A DNA stretch of 64,000 nucleotides, taken from Serratia surfactantfaciens. Its GTDB lineage: Bacteria; Pseudomonadota; Gammaproteobacteria; Enterobacterales; Enterobacteriaceae. Under the pieces are notes generated by a model. That model worked only from the letters and a program-made list of their open reading frames with translations. It was not told where the DNA came from and searched no databases. The stretch is from contig NZ_CP016948.1 of the NCBI RefSeq assembly GCF_001642805.2, positions 2,294,001-2,358,000 of the forward strand, written 5' to 3'. The translations under genes and the position numbers were made by a program. Positions 29,127-38,083 of this stretch are shown piece after piece; position 1 is the first letter of the stretch; each line of letters opens with the position of its first letter.

Positions 29127-30212
29127 CTAGTGCGGCTTGCGTCCCATCGCGCTGAGGAAGCGTTGCTGCAGACGCAACAGTTCCTCCAACTCAAGCAGCC
29201 GGTAGTCGATGCCGAAACGCGGCGCCACCTCGCCGATAATGCGGCTCAGCGCCGGGTAATGGCGGTGGCTCCAATGCGGGAACAGATGATGCGTCAAATG
29301 CAGGTTCGCCCCGCCGAACCAGTAGCCCAGCCAGCGCGGCCGGGTCAACCAGTCGAAGGTAGTGGCGAACACATGATGATACCAGCCGTGCGGCATCGCG
29401 CCCTGCGCCGGCGCCTGGTAAAAGTTGGCCTTGGCCCAGTGGGTGCCGATGATCAACATCACGAACAGCAATGAAGAAAGCATCTGGCTCAGCAAATAGA
29501 CCAGCAGGATTTGCCCGATGCCGATGGCCGGCGGCAGCAGCCAGCACGGGATCGCCAGCGCCAGCAGCAGGTGCGCCGCCTTCCCCGCCAGAAAAGCGCT
29601 CCAGCCACGCACGCCCTGCTGCGCCATGCGGGCCGCCACGCGAGTGCGGCCCGCCCGGTCCAGCCAGTCGAACAGCCAGATGTAGTACGGGAACGTCAGC
29701 GCCGCCACCAGCGGCCAATAGTAACGCTGTGCGCGCATAAAGGGCCGCCAACGCTGGAACGGCGTTTGCCGCAGCACGCCGTTGGCGTCGATGTCGGGGT
29801 CGTAATGTTCGATATTGTTATGGGCATGGTGGAACAACACATGCCGCACGCGCCAGCAGTCAGGATCCAGCCCCAGCGGCACGCTCACCAGGGCGTTCAG
29901 CCAGCGGTTGGCCCAGGGCCGACGGAAAAACGCGTTGTGTGAGGCGTCGTGCACCACATTGACCGTCAGGAACATGCCGATAAAGATAAAACCGAAGTAA
30001 CAGGCGAAAAACGCCCAGCCGTTCTGCTGCTGCAGGCTCAGCCCGTAACACAGAGCGCACAGCGCCAGCAGCAGCGCCACCTTCGCCAGCATGCCGCCGT
30101 CGGCGAAGCGGTGGTCGCCGTTGGTCGCCAGATAATGCTGAGCGGCCTGCATCAGCGCGCGATGCAACCCGCTGTCGTCGCGCCGATAGGCTAACGGTCG
30201 CAGCGCTTTCAT
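29127..30212 (-). CDS. Fatty acid desaturase, paralogue 2
   Basis: A 361-residue membrane di-iron desaturase. The three histidine boxes are HDASH (in VNVVHDASHNAF), HVLFHH and HLTHH (in GGANLHLTHHLFPHWSHRHYP). The last box is typical of acyl-lipid front-end desaturases, though no cytochrome b5 domain is fused. It introduces a double bond into an acyl chain and needs an external electron donor, not encoded here. It is last in the eight-gene operon; the start is fixed by the ATGA overlap with its paralogue. The two are clearly related along their full length. Confidence 0.87.
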   Translation of the reverse strand: MKALRPLAYRRDDSGLHRALMQAAQHYLATNGDHRFADGGMLAKVALLLALCALCYGLSLQQQNGWAFFACYFGFIFIGMFLTVNVVHDASHNAFFRRPWANRWLNALVSVPLGLDPDCWRVRHVLFHHAHNNIEHYDPDIDANGVLRQTPFQRWRPFMRAQRYYWPLVAALTFPYYIWLFDWLDRAGRTRVAARMAQQGVRGWSAFLAGKAAHLLLALAIPCWLLPPAIGIGQILLVYLLSQMLSSLLFVMLIIGTHWAKANFYQAPAQGAMPHGWYHHVFATTFDWLTRPRWLGYWFGGANLHLTHHLFPHWSHRHYPALSRIIGEVAPRFGIDYRLLELEELLRLQQRFLSAMGRKPH

Positions 30213-31291
30213 GGCTGCCCCATGCGGCGCAGGAAACGCTGTTGCTGCGCCAGCAGTTCGCGATAGCCGATGCAGCGGTACGCCATGTCGTGCCGCTGCG
30301 CCACCTCCGCCACCGCAGCGGCCAGCGCCGGGTAATGGCGGTGATTCCAGCCGGGGAACAGGTGATGCGTCAGGTGATAGTTCAAGCCGCCGGTCAGGTG
30401 CTCCAGCCAGCGCGGCTCGGGCTGCCAGTCGCAGGCGGTGGCAAAATTGTGCCGGTACCAGCCGTGCGGCATGGTCTCGCCCGTCGGCGCCGGGTAAAAC
30501 TCGGCCTGCGCCCAGTGGGTGCCCAACAGCAGGAACACCACCAGCAGCGAGGCGCACATCTGGCTGAGCGCGTAGGCCAGCAACACCCATCCCCAACCGA
30601 TGCCGTGCAAATGACACAGGATCAGCGGCACAATCAGCACCAGCGCCAGATGGGCCAGCTTGCACAGCACGAACAGCGCCCAACCGCCGCGCCCGGCCAG
30701 CACGCGTTTTTCCCGCAGCGGCGTTTTATCGAGCCGATCGGACCAATCGAAAATCCAGGCGATGTAAGGCAACGAGAGCGCGGCGATCAGCGGCCAGTAA
30801 AGATGCTGATAGCGCATATGGGGCCGCCAGCGCTGGAACGGCGTCTGGCGGAAAAAGCCGTTCTCTTCGGTGTCCAGATCGTAGTGTTCGACGTTGGCGT
30901 AAACATGGTGGTAATCCACGTGCCGCGTGCGCCAATAGTCCGGATCGACGCCCAGCGGCAACGTCACCAACCGACCCACCAGGCGATTGGCCCAGGGCGC
31001 GCGCAGGAAAGCGTTGTGTGAAGCATCGTGATTGACGTTGACGTTGAGCAGCATGCCCATGGTCACGAACAGGAAATAACAGAGGAAAAACGCCCAGGGC
31101 TGATGCTGCAGCAGGCTCAGCGCGTAAAAGCCGATACACGACCCCATCAGCAGCGCGGCCTTGGCCAATCGCGCGGCATCGGCATAGCGATGATCGCCCG
31201 CCAGGCAGGCATGCGCCGCACGTTTGAGATCGCGGTGGAATGCCTGTTCGCCATCGGCGGGAAAACTCAGCGGCGGCAGTGATTCAACCAT
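30209..31291 (-). CDS. Fatty acid desaturase, paralogue 1
   Basis: A 360-residue membrane desaturase. The histidine boxes are HDASH (88-92), HVDYHH (124-129) and NYHLTHHLFPGWNHRHYP. The same layout and many of the same residues as the next gene show an ancient tandem duplication. Four hydrophobic helices flank the boxes. The start MVESLPPL overlaps the hydroxylase gene by 8 bases. The longer in-frame extension lies within that gene and is rejected. Regioselectivity cannot be inferred. Confidence 0.87.
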   Translation of the reverse strand: MVESLPPLSFPADGEQAFHRDLKRAAHACLAGDHRYADAARLAKAALLMGSCIGFYALSLLQHQPWAFFLCYFLFVTMGMLLNVNVNHDASHNAFLRAPWANRLVGRLVTLPLGVDPDYWRTRHVDYHHVYANVEHYDLDTEENGFFRQTPFQRWRPHMRYQHLYWPLIAALSLPYIAWIFDWSDRLDKTPLREKRVLAGRGGWALFVLCKLAHLALVLIVPLILCHLHGIGWGWVLLAYALSQMCASLLVVFLLLGTHWAQAEFYPAPTGETMPHGWYRHNFATACDWQPEPRWLEHLTGGLNYHLTHHLFPGWNHRHYPALAAAVAEVAQRHDMAYRCIGYRELLAQQQRFLRRMGQP

Positions 31292-32417
31292 GCGGCTCCT
31301 CCACGGCGACCGACGCGGCCATGCGCCCCCAGCCCAGCGCGACACACAGGGCATGCAGCGCCACGGCGGCCATGGCGATATGCCAATAGCGCTGTGGCCA
31401 GCCGAGATAGCCGATAAACAGCAGCGGCATACCTACTGCGATCCACAACCAAAGCGCGCTCGCCCACGGCCGCCCTTCCGTCATGCCGCCCAATGCCACC
31501 GATCCCAACGCCAGCAACGCCAGCAGCGCCATTTGCGGCCAGCTGACGTCAGCGTAGCCATAGCCGTATTGGTAGACGTAACCGACCACCAATGAGAACA
31601 ACAGCATGGCGCCGCTGAATACGCTAAACGCCGAACGGCGGTCGCGCGGCCGCCCGGGCGTCGGGCGCCAATCCAGCCGTAAATAACGCAGGAACGGCAG
31701 ATTGCTCGCCCAGAACGGGTTGGCGGATGGTCTGTCGCCGCTGACGCCATAGCTGAACGGCGTGGTCGGCAATGCCGGGCAGAAGGTGCCGAACAGCTTG
31801 TCCCAGAAGATAAAGCTGCCGCCGAAATTCTTATTGGAATACGCCATGTCCTTGACGTGGTGCACCCGGTGGTGCGCGGGCGTGACCAGAATGTTTTCCA
31901 GCACGCCGAGCTTCGGCGTCAGCGCGTTGTGATTAAACAGCTGGATGCTGTAATGAAAAATCGACACCGTGACGAATACCGACAGCGGCACGCCCGCCAG
32001 CGCCAGCAGCAAAAAGAACGGGATCGACGTCAACGACGAATACCAGGAGTTGCGCACCCCCAACGACAGATTGAAATGCTCGCCCTGATGGTGCACCACG
32101 TGCACCGCCCACAGCAGCCGGAAACGGTGGTGCAGACGGTGCAGCCAGTAGAAACCGAAGTCCCACGCCAGCAAAGCGAACAGCCACATCAACAGCGGCG
32201 GCCAGGCGTCTACCAGCCCCAGACTGAAATGTGCGGCTACGTAGCCGTAGCAGGTAATTTCCAGGCCGCGGAACAGCCACAGCATGATATGGCCGGAGTT
32301 CAGGTTGAACACCAGATCGTGCCAGTTAACCGGTTCACGGCGCCCCCACTGCAACGCCACCGCCTCGGCCACCACGATGAACAGCATGAACACTATCGGC
32401 AACGCCAGATCGCTCAT
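31284..32417 (-). CDS. Sterol desaturase / fatty acid hydroxylase family protein
   Basis: A 377-residue integral membrane di-iron enzyme. The histidine-rich motifs HRLHHRFRLLWAVHVVHHQGEHFN and THAHHRVHH-like PAHHRVHHVKD are present, followed by NFGGSFIFWDKLFGTF, close to alkylglycerol monooxygenase and bacterial sterol-desaturase homologues. A C-terminal region of about 110 residues adds four more membrane helices. It would hydroxylate or cleave a lipid alkyl chain. The start overlaps the PAP2 gene by 4 bases. Confidence 0.85.
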   Translation of the reverse strand: MSDLALPIVFMLFIVVAEAVALQWGRREPVNWHDLVFNLNSGHIMLWLFRGLEITCYGYVAAHFSLGLVDAWPPLLMWLFALLAWDFGFYWLHRLHHRFRLLWAVHVVHHQGEHFNLSLGVRNSWYSSLTSIPFFLLLALAGVPLSVFVTVSIFHYSIQLFNHNALTPKLGVLENILVTPAHHRVHHVKDMAYSNKNFGGSFIFWDKLFGTFCPALPTTPFSYGVSGDRPSANPFWASNLPFLRYLRLDWRPTPGRPRDRRSAFSVFSGAMLLFSLVVGYVYQYGYGYADVSWPQMALLALLALGSVALGGMTEGRPWASALWLWIAVGMPLLFIGYLGWPQRYWHIAMAAVALHALCVALGWGRMAASVAVEEPHG

Positions 32418-33031
32418 CCCATTTCTCCTTTAACCACGCGCCCACGCAGGGTCTGCATGCGCAGAGCCAACCAGCCGGCGAACAGCGCCAACAGCGCGCC
32501 GCCGGCCAGATCGACAAACAAATGGCGGCGCAGTTGCAGAATGGAGAACGCGATCGCCACGCCCCACAGCATCCACAGCGCCGTGCGCATTTTGCGCTCG
32601 CCGTCGCTCAGCGCCCACACCGCCAATACCGTCAACGCCATGTGCAACGAAGGCAAACAGTTTTGCGGCGAATCCACCTGGGTTAACGCCGCCAGCAGCT
32701 GCGCGCTGATCCCAACGCCATCGTTCTGCGGATAGGCCATGGTGGTCGGCCACAACAGATAAACCGCACCGGCGCCCAACGCGGTGAGCTGCATCGCCAG
32801 CGTCAGCCATTTTATCCGCTGCAGTGGCGCCAACAGATAGCCTGCCGGGACGATGAGGAAGAACGACAGATAAAGCCAGATGGCCGAGGGGCTGAACGGG
32901 ATCGCCCGGTCAAGCGCCGACGGCGGCAACAGCGTTCCCGCCCCCTGCAAGCGATCGGTCAGGTTATACACGATGCCAACCGTCCCCCAGCCCAGCAGCA
33001 TCTGCCACAGCCTGAACAGTGCGTTTTTCAT
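32414..33031 (-). CDS. PAP2-family membrane phosphatase
   Basis: A 205-residue protein with six hydrophobic helices. The PAP2 motifs C2 (NCLPSLHMALT) and C3 (QLRRHLFVDLAGG, with the His-x3-Asp) are seen. The KX6RP motif C1 is not obvious, and YPQNDG stands in its usual place. It may dephosphorylate a lipid phosphate or act as an inositol-phosphorylceramide-synthase-like transferase. The start overlaps the adenylating enzyme gene by 4 bases. Confidence 0.8.
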   Translation of the reverse strand: MKNALFRLWQMLLGWGTVGIVYNLTDRLQGAGTLLPPSALDRAIPFSPSAIWLYLSFFLIVPAGYLLAPLQRIKWLTLAMQLTALGAGAVYLLWPTTMAYPQNDGVGISAQLLAALTQVDSPQNCLPSLHMALTVLAVWALSDGERKMRTALWMLWGVAIAFSILQLRRHLFVDLAGGALLALFAGWLALRMQTLRGRVVKGEMG

Positions 33032-34314
33032 GTCTCCTCCGCCCGGCGCACAATGCGCCGCCGTTTGCGGTCGAACTGCGGCAGCACCGCCTGCGCCGTC
33101 AACCGCCATTCCAGCCATTCGGTGGCGATGCCCTGGCGAGCGAACAGCGCGTTCAACTGCGCCTGGCAGTGCACCAATTCAGCCTGGCTGCAATCGGCGA
33201 TCAGCTCCAGTCGCCGTTCGCCATGCTGGATCAGCCGGTAATCGCTGGTTAACGGCAGCGCATTGGCGATCGTCCGGCTGCAAGCATCGGCGAACACCGC
33301 CTGCGGTTGCCGCTGCGTATCGGGCAGCATCAGCTGATCGTCACGCCGCCCCTCGATGCGGGCGATCGCCCGCGTCGGTTGCCCGCACGGACAGGGCTCC
33401 TTGCGCAGCACCAGCACATCGTCCAGCCGATAGCGCACGATAGGCTGGGTACGGCGGGTAAAGTCGGTGATCAGCGGCGTGAAACGCAATTCGTCGATCC
33501 ACTGCGGTTCAATATGCAAGAACTCTTCGTTCAGATGCAACGTACCGTGCGCGCAGGTGGCGGCGAGGAAACCTTCGGTAGCCTGATACACTTCGCCGAC
33601 CGCCGGAAATACCTGCAACAGCAGGCGGCGATCCTGCTCTTCCAACACCTCGGCGACCGAGATCGCTTTTTTGACCGGCAGCTTCACCTGCCCGGCCAGC
33701 ACCGCCAACGCCAACGCGCGCAGCACCTGCGCCGGCGCCACAATGATGCTGGGTGCCTGCCGTTCCAATGCGGGCAGATGCCCGCTGAACGGCGCCAGCA
33801 GATCGTAAAACGCCAGGCTCAGCCAACGGTTGTTCACGCTGTGATAAAGATTATTGTCCGCCCGCAGAAACAGCGCGACGCGCTCGCCGGCCAACAGCCC
33901 GTCCGGCAGCATCTTCGCCAGCATGCCGCCGGCCCACACCTGTTGTTCGCGCGGGCTGACGACAAACACGCCGCGCTGCCCGGAGGTGCCGGACGACAAT
34001 CCGACGCTGTAGCGCCCGATCTTCGGCGTGAAATCGCGATCCGCCTCGCTGCGCTGCGCGCAGGCCAGCACCGCATCGCGTTGCAGCCCGGCGGTGTTCA
34101 TCCGATCGAATAGCTCCATCATCAACGCCTTGTCCATCTGCGGCCATTCGGCGAACGGCCGGCGGCTGAAGCCTTGAAAATAGGGGCTCTTGCTCAGCAC
34201 CCGACGGGCAAAGCCCGCGAGCTGGCGGGCCTGATGCGCCTCCAGCGCCGCACGATCGCCAAAGCGCAGGCGCCGGGCGCGAAAATAGTGCCAAAGAGTC
34301 ATGAAGGGGATCAC
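33028..34314 (-). CDS. PaaK/F390-synthetase-like adenylate-forming enzyme
   Basis: About 428 residues. The ATP-binding P-loop-like SSGTSGQRGVFVVS is at roughly residue 120, the YQATEGFLA block follows, and RYRLDDVLVL, CPCGQP and IEGRRDD near the C-terminus follow the coenzyme F390 synthetase/PaaK pattern. It would activate a carboxylic acid as an acyl-adenylate. The GTG at 34314 is chosen because GAGGGGG lies 6 bases upstream and it gives the 4-base overlap seen at the other junctions. The ATG at 34302 has no site. Confidence 0.82.
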   Translation of the reverse strand: MIPFMTLWHYFRARRLRFGDRAALEAHQARQLAGFARRVLSKSPYFQGFSRRPFAEWPQMDKALMMELFDRMNTAGLQRDAVLACAQRSEADRDFTPKIGRYSVGLSSGTSGQRGVFVVSPREQQVWAGGMLAKMLPDGLLAGERVALFLRADNNLYHSVNNRWLSLAFYDLLAPFSGHLPALERQAPSIIVAPAQVLRALALAVLAGQVKLPVKKAISVAEVLEEQDRRLLLQVFPAVGEVYQATEGFLAATCAHGTLHLNEEFLHIEPQWIDELRFTPLITDFTRRTQPIVRYRLDDVLVLRKEPCPCGQPTRAIARIEGRRDDQLMLPDTQRQPQAVFADACSRTIANALPLTSDYRLIQHGERRLELIADCSQAELVHCQAQLNALFARQGIATEWLEWRLTAQAVLPQFDRKRRRIVRRAEET

Positions 34315-35117
34315 AGGTCCCCCTCGTGGCACAGCAAAATGTTGACCTGGCCGCCCGCCCACAGCTGGTTGAGCCGCTCCAGCGTGCGGGTATACGCCGC
34401 CGCGTCGTCCATCACCAGATTGGCCAGGCGCGAAGGCCCGCGCAGCGTCTGGTAACTCTGCGGCGACCAGGCGGCGTCGCTGGCCAGCAGCGTCCAACCG
34501 GCGTCGGTGAGAATAAAGGCGCCGATATGGCCGGCCGCATGCCCCGGCAACGGCACCAGCACGATCTGCCCTTCGCTGCCCGGCAGCGCATAGCCGCGCT
34601 CGAACGGTGCCAGCAGCGCGGGCAACGCCACCGAGGGAAAAGCTTCCATCAACTGCAGGTTGCTCTCGAAATCCGGCGGGATCAGGCCGGGAATAAAGGC
34701 GCGCTTCAGCGCCGCGAAACCGCGCAGATCACGGGTTTGCCGCCAGCCCTCGCCAGAACAAATAAAGTCGAGTTGACCGAAATCATGCAGCCCGGCGATG
34801 TGATCAGCGTGAAAATGCGAGACGATCAGCGTCTGAATATCCCCCTCGGCGTAACCGGCGGCGCGCAGCTGATGCGCCAACGACTCGGCGGGATCGAAAT
34901 AGACCGGCGTCATTCGGCGGTAAAGGCTGAACAGCCCCGACTGCGTGTGCTGCTGAAAATAACGCGCATAGCCGGTATCCCACAGCCAGCGCCGCTCTCC
35001 CACCTCCAGCAGATAGGCGCGCGCCGGGAATTTGCACACCCGGAACCCGGCGCCGCGCAGCGCCATGCAGCCGATATGCGTGCAGTAACCCACTTCAAAA
35101 ACGGTGACCTTAGCCAT
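34311..35117 (-). CDS. MBL-fold metallo-hydrolase
   Basis: A 268-residue cytoplasmic enzyme. The zinc motif HFHADH is at 101-106. Further ligands are in PLPGHAAGHIG and ASDAAWS, with a C-terminal LLCHEGD. The overall form resembles N-acyl-homoserine lactonase-type and other lactonase or thioesterase MBL enzymes. In this operon it may release the product from a thioester or open a lactone, but that is inference. The site GGAGG precedes the ATG, and it overlaps the reductase gene by 8 bases. Confidence 0.83.
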   Translation of the reverse strand: MAKVTVFEVGYCTHIGCMALRGAGFRVCKFPARAYLLEVGERRWLWDTGYARYFQQHTQSGLFSLYRRMTPVYFDPAESLAHQLRAAGYAEGDIQTLIVSHFHADHIAGLHDFGQLDFICSGEGWRQTRDLRGFAALKRAFIPGLIPPDFESNLQLMEAFPSVALPALLAPFERGYALPGSEGQIVLVPLPGHAAGHIGAFILTDAGWTLLASDAAWSPQSYQTLRGPSRLANLVMDDAAAYTRTLERLNQLWAGGQVNILLCHEGDL

Positions 35118-36126
35118 GCTGTATGCCTCCTTGCTGCCGCAGCCACTCGCCGGTCAGGCGAATGCCCTCCTCCATAGAGTAACGCGGCCGATAGCCCAGC
35201 TCTTCGATCGCGCGGGTCTGGCTCAGCGTCATGTCAAAATGCACCGCCGCCACGCTGTAGCGCGTCAGCAGCGGTTCCTTGCCGCTCAGCGTCGCCCACA
35301 GCTCCATGCCGCCGGCCAGCGCGTGCAGCAGCGGATAAGGCACCGCCTGCAGCCGGTAGCTCAGCCCCAGCTCCTGACGCAGCAACGCATCCAGCATCTC
35401 CGCCAACCGCTGCGGCTGGTGGTTGGTAATGTTGTAAACGGCGCCGGACGGCAACCCGCGCTGCCGGCTGGCCAGTTCCATCGCGTGCACAACGTTGGGG
35501 GCGAAGGTCAGATCCAGCAGCGCTTGCCCGCCGCCGGGCAGCCGCAGCACGCCGCGATCGCGGTCGAGCTGCTGTAACAGCCGCGGCACGATCACCCGAT
35601 CGTGCGGGCCAAACAGGCCGCGCGGCCGCAGAATAATGTAGGTGGTTTGCGGATAGATTTTCGCCTGCGCCAACAGCCGCTGCTCGGCGACGTGCTTGCT
35701 GGCGGCATAGTGATTGGCGAAGCGCCGGGCACGGAAACCTTCGTCCAGATCGTAATGCGGCCGAAAATCGAAGTAGATCGCCGGCGTGGAGATATGCACG
35801 AAGCGCCGCACGCCGCAGCGCCCCGCCGCCTCCGCCAGTTTCTCCGTTGCGGCGGCGTTGATGCGGTGAAACTCCGCTTTGCCGCCCCAGGGCGAGGACT
35901 TGGCCGCGCAGTGCCACACCCACTCGCAGCCGGTCACCAACTGCCGGCACTGCTGCGGCGTGGCCTGCGCCAGATCGAGCGAGAAAAACTCGGCGCCCAG
36001 TTGACGCAACGCTTCGCCGGCCCGCTCGTCGCGGCCGGTGGCGCGCACCTGATGTCCCGCCTCCAGCAGCCACTGCGCCGCGTTGCGCCCCAGCCCGCTG
36101 GTCGCCCCGGTGACCAGCACCCTCAT
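35110..36126 (-). CDS. NAD(P)-dependent reductase, OleD / 3-beta-HSD type
   Basis: A 338-residue extended short-chain dehydrogenase. The Rossmann motif VTGATSGLG is at 5-13. The active-site Tyr and Lys lie in HYAASKHVAE, and an ILRPRGLFGPHD block follows. Overall form and neighbour (a KSIII/OleA-like enzyme) suggest reduction of a 2-alkyl-3-ketoacid or beta-ketone to the alcohol, as OleD does. Nucleotide-sugar epimerase is the alternative but does not fit the context. Overlaps: 4 bases with the ketosynthase gene and 8 with the MBL gene. Confidence 0.82.
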   Translation of the reverse strand: MRVLVTGATSGLGRNAAQWLLEAGHQVRATGRDERAGEALRQLGAEFFSLDLAQATPQQCRQLVTGCEWVWHCAAKSSPWGGKAEFHRINAAATEKLAEAAGRCGVRRFVHISTPAIYFDFRPHYDLDEGFRARRFANHYAASKHVAEQRLLAQAKIYPQTTYIILRPRGLFGPHDRVIVPRLLQQLDRDRGVLRLPGGGQALLDLTFAPNVVHAMELASRQRGLPSGAVYNITNHQPQRLAEMLDALLRQELGLSYRLQAVPYPLLHALAGGMELWATLSGKEPLLTRYSVAAVHFDMTLSQTRAIEELGYRPRYSMEEGIRLTGEWLRQQGGIQHG

Positions 36127-37130
36127 GGCAGCAACACCATGCCGGCCAGCGCCAGCCCGGCGGCGGTGCCGATCAGCATCACCGGCCGACCGGGATTGAA
36201 GCGCCCGGTGGTCACGGCGGCATGCAGCGCCGTCGGAATCGACGCCGCCACCTGATTGCCATGATGGCGGTAGATATCCACCAGCGCCTCGCTGGAGACG
36301 TGCAGCCGCTTGCGCATATGTTCGAGCGACAGATGACTGGCCTGATGCGGCACCACGGTGGCGATCTGCGCCAGGGTCAAACCGCTGGCGCTCAGCAGCC
36401 GGTCGAGGTAATCCTCAATTAGCGCCGACGCCTGGCGGAACAGCGGCTTGCCCTGCATATGAAACAGGAAGTCTTGCTCGCACATGCCGGCGCGCGGGTT
36501 GCGCCGCGTGCCGCCGGCGCGGATTTCGCACAGCTCGCTGCCGGCGGGATAGGTTTCCACCAGGCTGGCGAGGATGCCGCTGGCGCCGTCGCCGCGTTCC
36601 ACGATGGCGCAGGCGGCGCCGTCGCCGAAGATCAGCGACGACTCTTCGTGCTGCCAGTCGATGCCGCGTGAAGCGAGATCGGCCGAGACGATGGCGATGC
36701 GTCGATACGTTCCGGCGTTCAACAGCCCCGCCGCCACCTGCAGCGCAGAGATAAAGCTGACGCAGCTGCTGTTGATGTCGAAGCCCGGCGTGCCCGGCGC
36801 CAGCCCCGCCACCTTGAGAATGTGCGCGGCGGTGCACGGCAGCGCCTGCACCGAAATCGCCGAGGCGGAGATCAGCAGGTCGATAGAGGCTGCCGGGAGG
36901 GCGCTGCGAACCAGCGCGTCTTGCAGCGCGGCGGCGGCGAGATCGGCCTGGCTGGCGTCGTCGGCGGCATGATAGCGGTAAACGATGCCCGAGCGTTTCT
37001 CAACGTAGCCGGCCGGTTTCCCCAGGCGGGCATCGAGCGTAGAAGAAGCCACGCGGTTGGGCGGCAACGCAGCCCCGGTGGCGATGATTTTCAGAGGCAG
37101 CGGCTCGGGTGAGCAAAATTGTGTGGTCAT
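36123..37130 (-). CDS. KSIII-like ketosynthase, OleA-like condensing enzyme
   Basis: A 335-residue thiolase-superfamily enzyme with the complete KSIII triad Cys123 (INSSCVSF), His262 (VPHQASH) and Asn292 (HHGNQVAASIP). It would condense an acyl thioester with malonyl-ACP (FabH type) or with a second acyl-CoA (OleA type). The adjacent OleD-like reductase favours the second. It is the first gene of the eight-gene operon, 273 bases after narI. The start has a weak ribosome binding site. It is not the housekeeping fabH, which lies in the fab cluster. Confidence 0.85.
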   Translation of the reverse strand: MTTQFCSPEPLPLKIIATGAALPPNRVASSTLDARLGKPAGYVEKRSGIVYRYHAADDASQADLAAAALQDALVRSALPAASIDLLISASAISVQALPCTAAHILKVAGLAPGTPGFDINSSCVSFISALQVAAGLLNAGTYRRIAIVSADLASRGIDWQHEESSLIFGDGAACAIVERGDGASGILASLVETYPAGSELCEIRAGGTRRNPRAGMCEQDFLFHMQGKPLFRQASALIEDYLDRLLSASGLTLAQIATVVPHQASHLSLEHMRKRLHVSSEALVDIYRHHGNQVAASIPTALHAAVTTGRFNPGRPVMLIGTAAGLALAGMVLLP

Positions 37131-37403
37131 TATTGTTATTGATTAACCTGACTATCCATAAAGCGATTCTCCCGCACGACGCGAAGGCCACGCGGATCAT
37201 CCCCGGTTTTTATATCCCAAAATGCCTTTCATCAAGGCGGTATCTCTTGTTATCGGCTACCACGGGCCGACGTCCGTCGGCGTAAGCATAAGCGTAACAT
37301 GACTGAGATATTCAGTTTACGACATGGCGGGGAGAATGGGCAGACGGCGGGCGAATTATCGGAATAGCGCCGCCGCTGGCGATCAGCGGCGGCGAGGTCA
37401 GGC
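37131..37403 (-). other. narI - lipid operon intergenic region with hairpin
   Basis: The stem CGCCGCCGCTG / CAGCGGCGGCG (37368-37394, 11 bp, 5-base loop) follows narI and is a likely transcription barrier, although no T run follows. The remaining bases must hold the promoter of the lipid operon. I saw no recognisable regulator site. Confidence 0.5.
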
Positions 37404-38081
37404 TCAACGGCGGTTGCGCACCAGCTGGTAACGGCGGGTCAGGTATTCCACCGGCGCACTCCAGATATGCACCAGGCGGCAGAATGGGAACAGTACAAAC
37501 AGCGTCATGCCCAGCACCATGTGCAGCTTGAAGATCAGCGCCACCCCTTCGAGATGTGCAGAGGCACCGGCGTGGAAGGTCACCACCGCCTGGGCCCAGG
37601 CCACCAGCTTCATCATTTCGCTGCCGTCCATATGCTGGGCGGAGAACGGAATGGTCAGCAGGCCGAGGCACACCTGCACCACCAGCAACGTCAGGATCAT
37701 GATGTCGGCGAAGCTGCTGGTAGCACGCACCCGCGGGTTGGTTAACCGGCGTTTGAGCAACAGTGCGCCGCCGATCAGCGTCATCAGGCCGCAGGCGCCG
37801 CCGGCGATCATCGCCAGCTTCTGCTTCACGTCGATCGGCAGGAAGGCCTCATACATCCAGTGCGGCGTCAGCATGCCGAGGAAGTGGCCGGCGAAGATGC
37901 CGATAATGCCGATATGAAACAGGTTGGACGCCAGGCGCATGCCCTTTTTATCCAGCATCTGGCTGGAACCGGCGCGCCAGCTGTACTGCCCGTAGTCGTA
38001 GCGCAGCCAGCTGCCGATCAGGAACACCGCACCGGCCAGATAAGGGTAGATGTCGAAGAAGAACTGATTCAAAAATTGCAT
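37404..38081 (-). CDS. narI: Respiratory nitrate reductase gamma subunit NarI
   Basis: A 225-residue cytochrome b with five membrane helices. It oxidises quinol at the periplasmic side and passes electrons via two b hemes to Nar[17 protein letters not shown] and [21 protein letters not shown] supply the heme-ligand histidines. Length equals E. coli NarI. It starts 2 bases after narJ, with an AAGGAC site. Confidence 0.95.
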   Translation of the reverse strand: MQFLNQFFFDIYPYLAGAVFLIGSWLRYDYGQYSWRAGSSQMLDKKGMRLASNLFHIGIIGIFAGHFLGMLTPHWMYEAFLPIDVKQKLAMIAGGACGLMTLIGGALLLKRRLTNPRVRATSSFADIMILTLLVVQVCLGLLTIPFSAQHMDGSEMMKLVAWAQAVVTFHAGASAHLEGVALIFKLHMVLGMTLFVLFPFCRLVHIWSAPVEYLTRRYQLVRNRR

Positions 38082-38083
38082 GA

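Noticed and set aside
29127..37130. Naming the operon an olefin (oleABCD), polyyne, aryl polyene or PUFA synthase cluster
   Set aside because: Each of these needs genes absent here: OleB and OleC, an acyl-AMP ligase with ACP and thioesterase, multiple ketosynthases with ACPs, or large multidomain Pfa proteins.
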